64,000 bases of DNA from CALMEC01 sp963765105. GTDB taxonomy: Bacteria; Actinomycetota; Thermoleophilia; Miltoncostaeales; Miltoncostaeaceae. The position numbers were made by a program, and so were the translations under genes. The notes beneath the pieces were generated by a model. It saw only the letters and a program-made list of their open reading frames with translations. It was not told where the DNA came from and did no database searches. Of the stretch, positions 17,766-27,935 are shown in pieces (position 1 is the first letter of the stretch; every line of letters begins with the position of its first letter). Location of the stretch: assembly GCA_963765105.1 (NCBI GenBank), contig CAVXUW010000002.1, forward strand, positions 434,001-498,000, given 5' to 3'.

Positions 17766-19607
17766 CGCGGAATCGTCAGCGGCAGGATGAGGCGGGTGTT
17801 CGCCGATCCGTTCAATGATGTCGTGATCACGATGCGCACACGCCGGGGAGTCGTTGCTTCGGTAGTCGGGATCACGAGGCGGAAGTGCCCCGCGGATATC
17901 GCGGTGGTCGTTCCCAGCCGGTTTCGTTCGCGTTGTGAGGCGACGCGGCCGTTGATGCGGCTTCGACGTGCGTCGAGGGGCATCGGTTTGCCTCGTTCGT
18001 TGAGGATCTGCACCTGAACTCTGCTGCCCTTCTGGGTGGCGAAGTGGCCGGTGAGAGTGATTCCTCTGTCGCTCGTCGTGACCCGGCGTGCGACGTTCCC
18101 GGCCAAGGTTGGCGGGACGACTGCCGACTGGGGGGAGTTTGCGCTGAGAATGACGGTGCCGTCGGCGTTGACGACCTGCTCGACGGCGCGGATTCGACGG
18201 CCCACCGCCCGAAGCGGGATGGTCAGCGTCGTGCCGCTCCCGGCGGAGGGCAGCGGAGCACACGCGGTGCCATCAACGGCGCAGGATTCCCAAACGAAGC
18301 TCTGGCTGGGGCCGGGCACCGGGGCGCCATCCGGGAACGCCCATTGGCCGGCGGTCAGCACAAGGTTGTTCCGCACACGCACCGTTCCACTCAGTTTGGG
18401 TTCGGTGCGAAAGAACGGGGGACGTGGAATGGCTGCCGCTGTTGTCTCGGCTGCGGGGCCCTGCCCGGCGTCGCTGTACGCGCGCACCGAGAACGTCAGT
18501 GGGACACCACGACCCCGTTCGAAGAACTCGAGGTCGTCGAAGGTCGTTTGCGTTGCCGCCGGATCGGCGATCTCGCGGGTGGCGATCTCGTCGCCGTTTC
18601 GCAGGACGCGGACATCAAAGCCGTCCCGGGCAGGCGTGCTCGCCGGTGGTGGTTGCCATTTCAACGCCACCACGCGCGGCCCGGGGGTTGCGGTCAGCGC
18701 TCTCGGCGCCTCCGGCGGCTTCAGGTTCAGCTGGGTGTTGATGAACGTCCGCAAGGGGCCGGTGCTCGTTCGGGCGAAGACGGTGGGTTCCGAACCACAT
18801 GTTCCTTCGGCGCCGTAGCTCGTGACGCCTACCAGGCGAGGAGATCCCTGACTGTTGAAGATGACGAGCGGTCCACCACTGTCACCGACGCATGCGTCGT
18901 TCCCGACGCCCGGATTGTCGGCACAGATCTGGATGGATGCCGTGTAGAGCCCCGCGCCGTGAATACGCCGCGATGCAGGTTTGGTCGAACTGAAAAAACA
19001 CCTCGGCCTGTTTGAGCTGTGGCGCGTACGACGGGGGGGCCGTGGGGGTCGTACTGCCCCATCCGGCGATGAAGCCGCGCTGAAACGGGGCCCAACGACT
19101 GGCATCTGTGGTGGCCGGTAGGCCCATCGTCGCAATCGGCGGCGTTGTCTGAGAGAAGATCGGCGCGTCGAGCTGAAGGAGGGCAACGTCGTTCGGGAAG
19201 CCTCCGCCCACGATCGGAGAAAATCCCGGTGCCCGAATGATGGTCAGGACCGCCCGACGTTGGGCTGCGATAGGGACGGCGTTGAGGTCGGGGGTCCCGG
19301 CAAGCACATCGATGGAGCTGGTCGGTGTCTCCACGGGGGGTGTTGCCGTCAGGTCATAGGTGCAGTGCGCAGCGGTAACGACCCAGGTGGTGGCGATGAG
19401 CGTTCCGCCGCAGAACTGACCCGCGGCAGGATTCGGTGCGGCCGTATTGATGAGCGCCACCGTCGACGGCCATGCACCGGACGGCGCGACGCCGCCACCA
19501 ACGATCTGCTCGCGGGCGTTGGCAGGGGAGGTGATCATGGCCAGGGAGGCAAGCAGCCCCCCACAGACCACCACCCAACGACGCCGCACGGGAAACGGCT
19601 TGCTCAT
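17762..19607 (-). CDS. Secreted trypsin-like protease with FN3 and C-terminal beta domain, one frameshift
   Basis: ATG 19607 opens a signal peptide (RRRWVVVCGGLLASLAMI), then EQIVGGGVAPSGAWPS, the usual start of an S1 protease. The triad is His in VVTAAHCTYD, Asp in NDVALLQLD and Ser in CVGDSGGPLVIF. The frame slips by one base near 18951-18960, between TCIAAYS and AGLYTASIQIC; corrected length is 614 aa. After the protease come an FN3 domain (PEAPRALTATPGPRVVALKW), an Ig-like region and a ~100-residue C-terminal domain shared with the protease at 28255-30044. Confidence 0.88.
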
Positions 19608-19744
19608 CAGAGGTCGCACACTCCAAAAACTACGGCATCTCACAACAAAACCGAAACGTGGGGTGATCCCCGAATCGTGACGGGCGTGCTCAGCTCTGTT
19701 GCACGGCATCGCTCGACCCGGTCCTCCTCTGGTGACCGTGGCTT

Positions 19745-20533
19745 CTAGGCCGGATCGGTCCGGAGATTCTCGAGGAGGCGAGTGATCTGCAGCGTGATGC
19801 TTCCAGCGCTGCCTGACCCCACTGGGGTGCCGTCCACGCTCACGACGGCAACGGCACCTCGGACCGCGCTGGTGAGGAACATCTCCTCGGCGGCGCGCCA
19901 CGCGTTTTCGGTGAGGATCGTCTCGCGCACCGGGTGGTGCTCCATCACGAGTGCACGGGTCACCCCGGGAAGGATGCCCTGAATTGGTGTGGTGATCAGC
20001 TCGCCGTCGATGACGCAAAACACGTTGGCCCGATCCGCCTCACCCAAGCGGCCGTCGTTGTCGAGGAGAAGAGCCACGTTGGCTCCAGCCGCTTCCGCCC
20101 GCCGTTGGGCATCGCGCCAACCGAGAAACGACAGGGTCTTGTGCTCGGCGACGTGGTTCAACGGATTCCAGGTGTCCTTCAGAGAGATCGCGCTCAGGGG
20201 CGTGTCGCTCAGATCCGTCGCGGAGCCCTCAACGAGCACGGTTGGGGCCGGGGTGACGCTGACACGGATCCGGGCGGGTCCCCGTCCCACCTGTTGTGCC
20301 ACAGATGTCGCGGCCTCGACAATGCGGGAGCTGTCAGGCATTCCCACGAGACCCAGAGCGGCAATCGAACGTTCGAGCCGATCGACGTGCCGTTCGAGCC
20401 AGGGGATGCGACCGTCCTGGCCCCGCATGGTTTCGAACAAGCCCTCACCAAAACGCACGCCGGGATCGTCGATCGACAACACCGCATCGTCTGGGTTCAC
20501 AAAGCCGTCGTTCAGCCACACCACGCGGCTCAT
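19745..20533 (-). CDS. pabC: Aminodeoxychorismate lyase (class IV aminotransferase)
   Basis: 262 aa from ATG 20533, overlapping the pabB stop (ATGA). It is a fold-type IV PLP enzyme: FGEGLFETMRGQDGRIPWLERHVDRL near the N-terminus, the PLP lysine in HKTLSFLGW, and GRLGEADRANVFCVIDGELITTP. It releases pyruvate from 4-amino-4-deoxychorismate to give p-aminobenzoate for folate. The pairing with pabB supports this over a branched-chain or D-amino acid aminotransferase. Confidence 0.85.
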   Translation of the reverse strand: MSRVVWLNDGFVNPDDAVLSIDDPGVRFGEGLFETMRGQDGRIPWLERHVDRLERSIAALGLVGMPDSSRIVEAATSVAQQVGRGPARIRVSVTPAPTVLVEGSATDLSDTPLSAISLKDTWNPLNHVAEHKTLSFLGWRDAQRRAEAAGANVALLLDNDGRLGEADRANVFCVIDGELITTPIQGILPGVTRALVMEHHPVRETILTENAWRAAEEMFLTSAVRGAVAVVSVDGTPVGSGSAGSITLQITRLLENLRTDPA

Positions 20534-21786
20534 GTGGCACCCACCGCGCGGAGGAAAGGGGCCGCCTTCGCCCACGCTTCCGCCCACTCCGATGGCGCGT
20601 CGGAGTCCCAGACGATGGCGCCGCCGCACCAGTAACGCACCTCGCCATGTGCCACCCAGGCCGTGCGGATTGCGACGCTGGCTTCGACGGCCCCGTCGGT
20701 GCCGACCGTGACGATGCTGCCGTAGGCGGGCCCTCGTGACACTGGTTCCAGCTCGTGGATGATCTCCATCGCCCGCACCTTTGGTGCACCGGTCACGGAT
20801 CCACCCGGAAAGACGGCTCGCAGAACATCGGCGGCCGTGACGTCGCCGCGAAGCTCAGCCCGGACCTCACTCACCATGTGCTCAACGTACGGGGTTGACA
20901 GGTATTCGAACAGACGCTGCACCGAGACCCCTCCGGAACGCGCGACGCGCCCGAGGTCGTTTCGCACCAGGTCGACAATCATCACGTGCTCGGCACGATC
21001 CTTGGCGCTTGAGGCGAGGCGTTCCCACTCGCCGAGAGGCGCCGTCCCCTTTATCGGTTCACTGGTGGCGACGCCGTTGCCTACGCGCACCAGAAGCTCG
21101 GGTGACGCCGAGACGACCGCCCCATCTTTCATTCCCAGGTAGGCGCGGTGGCTGGTGGGGCCGGACGCCGTCCACAAGTTGTCCGCGAACTGCAGCGGCG
21201 AGCCGGGCCAGTCGCACACCAGGCGTTGGGTGAGATTGACCTGATAGCAGTCCCCCGCCTGGATAAGTGCCCGCGCCCGCTGTACGGCTGCGCCATAGGC
21301 GTTTGCGTCGAACGAGGATGTGATCGGCGCGGTGCGTTCGTCATCGTCGGGGGTATCGGCGTGAACTATCGATGCCAGGGCATCGAGGTCGTCGTCGTCC
21401 CCGGTGGTCAGCAGGACACATCCGCCGTAGGGGTCGAAGACGGCAACGGTGTCGTACCTCCCCACCGATGCGATCGGCGGTCCACCGGGGTCGGCATGAG
21501 GTGGTGGGAGCCGCTCAACGGTTCCCGCGAGGTCATAACCGAGAAGACCAACCCAGGCTCCCGCGGCTGCGGCAGGACCAAGCGACTGCGCCGCACACGG
21601 TCGTGCAAGCGCATCCCACACCTCCGGTCCTTCGACGATCTCCTGCGGGTCGGCGGCGACGACTACGTGCCCGGCGAACGATGCCAACACTGGTCGATGG
21701 CGATCAGCCAGCCGCGCAAGGAGGCTCTCGGCCGTCAGGCCCACGCCCATGTCACGGCGACGGAGAGATGTGGTGCGGGACGTCAC
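20530..21786 (-). CDS. pabB: Aminodeoxychorismate synthase component I
   Basis: 418 aa from GTG 21786 (ATG 21750 is the alternative; neither has a clear ribosome site). It is a chorismate-binding enzyme of the TrpE/PabB family: GDCYQVNLTQRL, SPELLVRVGNG, IKGTAPLG, VDLVRNDLGRVARSGGVSV, GGSVTGAPKVRAMEIIHELEP and YWCGGAIVWDSD. With a glutamine amidotransferase (not in this window) it aminates chorismate. It is followed by pabC in the same operon. The open frame extends far upstream, but that part overlaps the plus-strand YciI gene and is not coding. Confidence 0.9.
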   Translation of the reverse strand: MTSRTTSLRRRDMGVGLTAESLLARLADRHRPVLASFAGHVVVAADPQEIVEGPEVWDALARPCAAQSLGPAAAAGAWVGLLGYDLAGTVERLPPPHADPGGPPIASVGRYDTVAVFDPYGGCVLLTTGDDDDLDALASIVHADTPDDDERTAPITSSFDANAYGAAVQRARALIQAGDCYQVNLTQRLVCDWPGSPLQFADNLWTASGPTSHRAYLGMKDGAVVSASPELLVRVGNGVATSEPIKGTAPLGEWERLASSAKDRAEHVMIVDLVRNDLGRVARSGGVSVQRLFEYLSTPYVEHMVSEVRAELRGDVTAADVLRAVFPGGSVTGAPKVRAMEIIHELEPVSRGPAYGSIVTVGTDGAVEASVAIRTAWVAHGEVRYWCGGAIVWDSDAPSEWAEAWAKAAPFLRAVGAT

Positions 21787-21808
21787 AGACGCAGAATGCC
21801 CGACCACG

Positions 21809-21814
21809 TATGCT
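21809..21814 (+). promoter_or_regulatory. Possible -10 of YciI-like gene
   Basis: TATGCT eight bases before ATG 21823. It matches the short-leader pattern seen at other genes here; no -35 is recognised. Confidence 0.35.
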
Positions 21815-21822
21815 CCGCGCCA

Positions 21823-22104
21823 ATGGACCCGGGCAGTTACCGCATTCTCTTCTACGACTATGTCGAGGACATCGTGGAGCGTCGGGGGGAACATCGCCCT
21901 GGGCACCTCGCACTGGTTCAGGAGCACAAGGCCGCCGGGACGGTGGTTGCGGGCGGAGCGCTGGGAGACCCACCGACCGGCGCTGCCATTGTTTTTGCCG
22001 ACTCGTCGGAGGACGCGATTCGTGCGTTCGTCGAGCAGGACCCCTACCACCGCGCGGGGCTGGTCACGGCGTGGCGAGTGGTGCCCTGGACGGTCGTGGT
22101 TTAG
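21823..22104 (+). CDS. YciI-like protein
   Basis: 93 aa ferredoxin-like-fold protein of the YciI/YCII family: ILFYDYVEDIVERRGEHRPGH, AAGTVVAGGALGDPPTGAAI, and FVEQDPYHRAGLVTAWRVVPW, with the conserved His and Asp (EHRPGHL, QDPY). Function in general is unknown. It precedes the acuC-like gene by eight bases and is probably co-transcribed with it. Confidence 0.8.
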   Translation: MDPGSYRILFYDYVEDIVERRGEHRPGHLALVQEHKAAGTVVAGGALGDPPTGAAIVFADSSEDAIRAFVEQDPYHRAGLVTAWRVVPWTVVV

Positions 22105-22112
22105 GCCAACTG

Positions 22113-23279
22113 GTGACGCGAACCGGCTTTGTGGGGCGTGATGCACTCGGCGCGTACAACCTTGGCGATGACCACCCGCTCTCGCCAACGACGCGGTCTC
22201 TGGCTGTTGAGCTGATCCGTGCCTACGGCCTGTTCGACCGGTCCGATGTCGTCGAGATCGAGTCGCGTACGGCAACGTCGGACGAGATCGAGAAAGTTCA
22301 CGCACAGGCGTACGTGAATGCTGTTCGCAAATACAGCGCCGACCCGGGCTTGGCGGCGGCGTGGGAGGCGGCGAACTGGGGCCTTGCGATGGGAGGCGAC
22401 ACCCCTCCATTTGCCGGGATGTATGACGCGGCCGCGGAGATCTGCGGGGCGTCCCTCACAGCTGCTTTGGCCGTGTGGAACGGCGATGTCGATCAGGTGT
22501 TCTGCCCGGGCGGCGGACTCCATCATGCCTTTGCCAACCGTGCTGCCGGCTTTTGCATCTTCAACGACCCGGCTGTCGCGATCCGCGGTCTGCTCGATGC
22601 CGGCGCCGAGCGCGTCGCCTACATCGACGTCGACGTCCACCACGGCGACGGCACCCAGTGGATCTTCTATGACGATCCCCGCGTGCTCACCTGCTCGGTG
22701 CACGAAAGCGGACGATTCCTCTTTCCGGGTACCGGAGGACTGGCCGAGCGCGGCGTGGGTGCCGGGGAGGGGTACTCGGTGAACGTTCCCTTGCCGGCGC
22801 TGGCGGGTGAGGGGCCGTACCTGCGTGCCGTCAACGAGGTCATCGCGCCGGCCGTGCGCCGCTTCCGACCCGACATTGTCGTCACCCAGAACGGCGTCGA
22901 CCCGCACCATGCCGACCCGCTGGCACACCTGCAGATCACCATGAACACGTTCCCGCCCCTTTGGCGTTCGCTGCATGATTTAGTGTTCGATGCCTGTGGC
23001 GGGAAGTGGGTGGCGCTGGGTGGGGGCGGATACAACGTGGACGTCCTGCCGCGCGCGTGGACGATGTTGTTTGCCGAGATGGTCGGCGCCGACCTGTCGG
23101 ACGAACTCGACCCGGCGTGGGTGGTCGAGGCCGAGCGCCGCACCGGCGCAACCTTCACGTCGCGCCTCCATGAGGACCCGGGGTCGGATGTCCCGGCCGA
23201 ACACCGCGAACAAGCCGACGTTGAGGGCGATCAGGTGATCGAGCAGGCGATGCAGATCAACGGGCTCATCTCGCGGTGA
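22113..23279 (+). CDS. Histone deacetylase-family protein (AcuC-like)
   Basis: 388 aa from GTG 22113. Arginase/deacetylase fold with zinc site residues in YIDVDVHHGDGTQWIF and NGVDPHHADPLAHL, the active-site tyrosine in GGGGYNVDVLPRAW, and the substrate loop GGGLHHAFANRAAGFCIFND. AcuC-type enzymes deacetylate acetyl-CoA synthetase; other members act on polyamines. The start has no strong ribosome site and may be coupled to the YciI gene. Confidence 0.88.
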   Translation: MTRTGFVGRDALGAYNLGDDHPLSPTTRSLAVELIRAYGLFDRSDVVEIESRTATSDEIEKVHAQAYVNAVRKYSADPGLAAAWEAANWGLAMGGDTPPFAGMYDAAAEICGASLTAALAVWNGDVDQVFCPGGGLHHAFANRAAGFCIFNDPAVAIRGLLDAGAERVAYIDVDVHHGDGTQWIFYDDPRVLTCSVHESGRFLFPGTGGLAERGVGAGEGYSVNVPLPALAGEGPYLRAVNEVIAPAVRRFRPDIVVTQNGVDPHHADPLAHLQITMNTFPPLWRSLHDLVFDACGGKWVALGGGGYNVDVLPRAWTMLFAEMVGADLSDELDPAWVVEAERRTGATFTSRLHEDPGSDVPAEHREQADVEGDQVIEQAMQINGLISR

Positions 23280-23288
23280 GCGGCGCAG

Positions 23289-24296
23289 TCAGCGTGCACT
23301 GAAAGTCGTGGCGCAGGTGAGGGCCCGTTCGAAGCTCGCGTCCCGGCCGCGAAGCTCGAGTTCGCCGGCGATCAGCTCGCGACGCTTCGCCACGACCAAT
23401 GGGAGGGAACGCTGTCTACACGCCGGGCAGGTCAGTAGCACCGTGGTCGGGCCGTCGCGTCGGAGTTCGATGAGCAGGCTGTGGCCATCGAAGATCTCCA
23501 CGGCAAGGACATCTTCGTCGCCGATCTGTTCCGCGAACTCCACCGTCGTGTGGGCGCCAATCACATCCACCAGCCAGCCCGCAAGTAAAAGCGCTTCAAG
23601 CGATGGCACCCCAACGGGGCAGGTGACCCGTAACCGTGGAGCCCCGACGCGTACCCGGAGCAGCTCCTCGCCGCGGAGTGAGCCGTTCAGCAGTTGACGC
23701 CAGGGGGTAATGACCGCCCACGCCAGGTCGGTGGTCGGGGCCGATGATGCGGCCGTCACTGCTGCAAGGTTGGCAATCGCATCGGGCCCGCGATGTGTGC
23801 GGCCGGTCTCAGTGACGAGGCGGTCGGCGATGCGACTGAGCTCGACAAATTGCGGAAGCGCGGGGTCGGGGGCTGCAGGCCACCACAGGAATGTCGGCAG
23901 GTCGGAACGAAGCAGAGGGATGACGGCGCTGCGGGCGTGGGCAACGACGGCGCCATGCAACGTCAAGACGATCTGTTCGACGTGCAGGTCCTCCCGCCCG
24001 GACGGTCCGCGGTGGGGGATAAGCTCGACTCGCGCGTCGATCCGGTCGGCGGCGCCCCCGGGAAGGACGATCACGGCACGCGACGGGTGATGGTCCCGCA
24101 GTCCGTCGGCGATCTGTTCGACGTCCACTGCATCGGCGGTTGAGGGTGCCCATGCCACGAGGTTCATCACGCTCGTCAGCGCGCGGTGCTGATCAGGCCC
24201 GAGGTTGCTGCGCAGTTCACGCAACTGGCGGGCGACGTCCACAACGCGTACGCCGGAGGCCTCCCAGGTGCGCTGCGCGGCTACAGGCGTCGCCAT
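23289..24296 (-). CDS. opcA: Glucose-6-phosphate dehydrogenase assembly protein OpcA
   Basis: 335 aa from ATG 24296, overlapping the end of zwf by 16 bases. OpcA features: RALTSVMNLVAWAP near the N-terminus, PSRAVIVLPGGAADRIDARVEL, LLRSDLPTFLWWPA in the middle and a C-terminal half ending in a CPACRQRSLPL zinc-like knuckle. OpcA acts as a redox-responsive activator of Zwf in actinobacteria and cyanobacteria. Confidence 0.9.
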   Translation of the reverse strand: MATPVAAQRTWEASGVRVVDVARQLRELRSNLGPDQHRALTSVMNLVAWAPSTADAVDVEQIADGLRDHHPSRAVIVLPGGAADRIDARVELIPHRGPSGREDLHVEQIVLTLHGAVVAHARSAVIPLLRSDLPTFLWWPAAPDPALPQFVELSRIADRLVTETGRTHRGPDAIANLAAVTAASSAPTTDLAWAVITPWRQLLNGSLRGEELLRVRVGAPRLRVTCPVGVPSLEALLLAGWLVDVIGAHTTVEFAEQIGDEDVLAVEIFDGHSLLIELRRDGPTTVLLTCPACRQRSLPLVVAKRRELIAGELELRGRDASFERALTCATTFSAR

Positions 24297-25840
24297 GCGC
24301 GTCCCTCCGCGGCGATCTTTGCGTCGGCCTCGTCCGGCCCCCAGGAGCCGGCCTCGTAGTGGGTGAGACCGCTCTTCTCGTCGCGCCACTCGTCGACGAG
24401 TGGGTTCATGATCTCCCATGCGCGTTCCACTTCGTCCCAACGGATGAAGAGCGTGGCGTCACCGAGCATGCAATCAAGGAGCAGACGCTCATAGGCATCG
24501 GGTGAGGCACGCAGAAACGACGACCCATAGGCGAAGTCCATGTTCACCGGGCGCAGGTCGATCTGGGGGCCCGGGACCTTGGCGACGAAGGTCAGCGATG
24601 CCCCTTCATCGGGTTGGATCCGAAGTGCCAACAGGTTGGGATCGAGCTCCGAGACGGCGGTCGAGGCAAAGGGGAGGTGCGGTGCCGGTTTGAACTGGAT
24701 TGCGACCTCGGTGGCACGTCGCGGAAGCCGTTTTCCCGTGCGGACATAAAACGGGGTTCCCGCCCAGCGCCAGTTGTCGATCTCGATCCTCATCGCAACA
24801 AAAGTCTCGGTGATGGATGACGTGTCGACGCCATGCTCCTGGACGTATGCGGGGACGCGCTCGCCGCCAACCCACCCCGAGGAGTACTGGCTGCGGATGG
24901 CCCATTGGTCGGGTGAGGCGGAGTCAAACGGCTGGATGGCGCGCAGCACCTTGATCTTCTCATCGCGAACATCGCGCGCGTCGAACCGGGCGGGCGGCTC
25001 CATCGCAACGAGTGCCAGCACCTGCATCAGGTGGTTCTGCATGATGTCGCGCAGCGCCCCGCTCTCGTCGTAGTAGCCGCCGCGGCGTTCGACGCCGATG
25101 TCTTCGGCGACCGTGATCTGCACATGGTCGACGTACCGCCGGTTCCAGATCGGCTCGAAGATGGCGTTGCCGAAACGGAAGACCAGGAGGTTCTGGACCG
25201 TTTCCTTCCCGAGGTAATGGTCGATGCGGTACACCTGCCGCTCACGAAATACGGCACTCAATCGATCATTGAGCGCCCGCGCACTGGCGAGGTCCGTGCC
25301 GAAGGGCTTTTCGACGATGATGCGGACGAAGCGCCCGTCCGCCTCGTCGGCGAGCCCGGCGGCCCCCAGCTGGTCGGAGATCACCGGGAAGAAGTCCGGC
25401 GCGGTGGCGAGGTAGTAGAGGCGGTTGCCGGCGGCTCCCGCGGCATCGAGCTCGACTATAAGCGCGCGGAGGCGCTCGTAGACCTGCGTGTCGTCGAAAC
25501 TCCCCGCGACATAGCGAAGGCGCGACGCAAAGCTCGTCCACACGGCCTCGTCGGTCACCTCGACACGACTGTGTGCGTCGACTCCTTCGCGGATCTGTGC
25601 GCGAAAGGCGTCGTCGCTCATCTCTGTACGTGAGACGCCGACGATGACCGTTTCGGGGGGAAGGAGGCCCTGAAGCGCCAGGTTGAACAGCGCCGGCCCC
25701 AGTTTGCGTTTGGTCAAATCGCCCGATGCCCCGAAGATGACCACGACGGCCGGGGGCGGGATGCGGGTGAGGCGTGCATCCGGCCGGCTGGGTTCGGGAA
25801 CGCTGTCGGTTAGCGGGATGACGGGGGCTCCAGACGTCAT
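24281..25840 (-). CDS. zwf: Glucose-6-phosphate 1-dehydrogenase
   Basis: 519 aa. NADP-binding motif VIFGASGDLTKRKLGPAL, catalytic/substrate motif RIDHYLGKETVQNLLVFRFGN, and C-terminal RWDEVERAWEIMNPL. It oxidises glucose-6-phosphate to 6-phosphogluconolactone with reduction of NADP+. It lies 27 bases after transketolase and overlaps opcA, giving a pentose-phosphate operon tkt-zwf-opcA. Intact, unlike its neighbour tkt. Confidence 0.96.
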   Translation of the reverse strand: MTSGAPVIPLTDSVPEPSRPDARLTRIPPPAVVVIFGASGDLTKRKLGPALFNLALQGLLPPETVIVGVSRTEMSDDAFRAQIREGVDAHSRVEVTDEAVWTSFASRLRYVAGSFDDTQVYERLRALIVELDAAGAAGNRLYYLATAPDFFPVISDQLGAAGLADEADGRFVRIIVEKPFGTDLASARALNDRLSAVFRERQVYRIDHYLGKETVQNLLVFRFGNAIFEPIWNRRYVDHVQITVAEDIGVERRGGYYDESGALRDIMQNHLMQVLALVAMEPPARFDARDVRDEKIKVLRAIQPFDSASPDQWAIRSQYSSGWVGGERVPAYVQEHGVDTSSITETFVAMRIEIDNWRWAGTPFYVRTGKRLPRRATEVAIQFKPAPHLPFASTAVSELDPNLLALRIQPDEGASLTFVAKVPGPQIDLRPVNMDFAYGSSFLRASPDAYERLLLDCMLGDATLFIRWDEVERAWEIMNPLVDEWRDEKSGLTHYEAGSWGPDEADAKIAAEGRAWRRL

Positions 25841-25867
25841 TATCTTACCCTCAAGTCGAGCCTTAGA

Positions 25868-27869
25868 TTACGTGTGATTTCCGTGCTCGTGAGCGCATTC
25901 GTGGCCGAGGATGTCGAGCGCCGCCTCGGCAAGGGTCTCGGCGGTGAGCCCAAAATGCTCCATCAACTCAGGACCGGGTGCGGAGGCACCAAACGTGTCG
26001 ATTCCCAAGACCGCGTCGGCCCAGCGACCCCATCCGTGGGTCGCGGCGGCTTCGATGGCGATGCGTGGGGGACCATCGGGAAGCACGCTTTGCATGTAGT
26101 CATCGTCCTGGCCTTCGAAGAGCTCCCAGGACGGCATGCTCACGACGCGGGCGCTCACCGTGTGCTCGGCAAGCAGCTCGCGCGCGGCGACGGCCACGGA
26201 GACCTCGGAGCCGGTGCCGATAAGAATGCAATCGGTTCCGTCGGCGACGACGTAGGCGCCACGCGCGACATCCGCCGGACCGTCAAGGTGGGGCAGGGCT
26301 TGGCGACTCAACACCAATACCGTGGGTCCGTCGTTGCGCTCCATTGCGACTCGCCAGGCGCCTGCGGTTTCGTTGGCGTCGGCCGGTCTGAGGGTCACGC
26401 AGTTGGGAATGGCGCGCAGGGCAGCCAGGTGCTCCACCGGCTGATGGGTTGGTCCGTCTTCGCCGAGGGCGATTGAGTCATGGGTGTAGACGAAGATCGA
26501 GGGAATCTCCATCAACCCAGCGAGCCGGATCGTGTTCTTCATGTAGTCCACGAACTGCAGGAACGTCGCGCACACCGGGCGGAACCCGCCGTGCAGGGTG
26601 AGCGCATTGGTGATCGCGCCCATCGCGTGTTCACGGACGCCGTAGTAGATGTTGCGTCCCGAGAAGTCATCCGCGGTGACGGTTCCCATGTCTTTCAGGG
26701 TGGTTGCCGTGGAGCCTGAGAGGTCGGCAGCGCCCTGAATCAGTTGGGGGAGACGAGCGGCGATGGCGTTGATGACCTTGCCGCCGGAGGCCCGCGTTGC
26801 GAGCGTGTCGTCGGGGCCGAAGATCGGAATGTCCGCGTCCCATCCGTCGGGCAGTTCGTCGTCTACGGCGGCAGCGAATTGCTGTGCCAGGCTCGGCGTG
26901 GGCTCCGGCGTACGCGGCGATTTTGTCCTCCCACTCGGCTTCATGGGCTTTGCCGCGTGCGACCAACTCGGCTTTCCATGCGTCGACGTCGTCCGGAACG
27001 AGGAACGGTTGGTCCTCGGGCCAGCCATAGAAGCGCTTTGTCGCAGCAGCTTCCTCCGCGCCGAGCGCGGCGCCGTGCGATTCGGAGCTGTCCTGCTTCG
27101 TCGGCGCGCCGTAGCCGATGTGGGTCTTGCAGACGATCAGCGTCGGACGTCCATCGGATTCCATCGCCTCCACGAACGCGGCATCGATCTGGCCGAGGTC
27201 GTTGCCGTCGGCGATGTGCAGCACCCGCCAGCCATAGGCGGCAAACCGGGCGGGGGTGTCTTCGCTGACGCTCAGATTGGTGGGGCCGTCGAGGCTGATG
27301 TCGTTGTCATCGAAGATGCCGATGAGCTTGCCGAGCTTGAGGTGGCCGGCAATCGACGCTGCCTCGTGGGAGATTCCTTCCATCAGGTCCCCGTCGCTAC
27401 AGATGAACCAGGTGCGGTGATCGACGATCGCGTGGCCGGGGCGGTTGAAGCGGGCGGCGAGCATCGCCTCGCCGAGGGCAAATCCCACGGCATTGGCAAA
27501 ACCTTGTCCCAGCGGGCCGGTGGTGGTCTCCACACCGGGCGTGAGGCCGTACTCGGGGTGGCCGGGCGTGATGCTGTCCCATTGACGGAAGCGTTTGATC
27601 TCGTCGAGTGGGAGGTCGTAGCCGCTCAGGTGAAGCAACCCATAAAGAAGCATCGATGCATGACCAGCCGACAACACAAACCGGTCGCGGTCCGGCCAGT
27701 CAGGGTTCGACGGTGAGTGGCGCAGCGCCGTGCTGAACAATCGCCATCCGACGGGGGCCAGCCCCATCGGAGCGCCGGGGTGGCCGCTGTTGGCGGCTTC
27801 GATGGCGTCGATCGCCAGCGTGCGGACGTTGGTGATGCACAGCTCGGGGGACGCGAGCGCGGTGGACAT
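25868..27869 (-). CDS. tkt: Transketolase, one frameshift
   Basis: Thiamine-diphosphate enzyme of the pentose phosphate pathway. Starts ATG 27869 with GAGGAGG upstream. N-terminal part: AANSGHPGAPMGLAPVGW, the ThDP motif SDGDLMEGISHEAAS with DDNDISLDG. C-terminal part: YYGVREHAMGAITNAL, FVYTHDSIALGEDGPTHQP. The frame changes by one base near 26889-26892, where GAGCCTGGCA would be expected as GAG CTG GCA (HAELAQQF). Removing one base gives 666 aa with no other defect. As tkt is normally essential, a sequence error is the simplest explanation. Confidence 0.93.
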
Positions 27870-27898
27870 GAGCCTCCTCGGAAACGGGACCGGGCGAG

Positions 27899-27904
27899 TC
27901 TACC
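27899..27904 (-). promoter_or_regulatory. Possible -10 for transketolase
   Basis: TAGACT on the minus strand, about 30 bases upstream of ATG 27869 and between the selenoprotein stop and tkt. It would allow tkt-zwf-opcA to be transcribed independently of the genes upstream, leaving a short leader that contains GAGGAGG. Confidence 0.4.
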
Positions 27905-27935
27905 CAGACGGCCGCCACGCGTCCCCGAGTGACGC

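Noticed and set aside
21787..22410. N-terminal extension of pabB
   Set aside because: It overlaps the YciI and AcuC-like genes on the other strand and does not resemble chorismate-binding enzymes.
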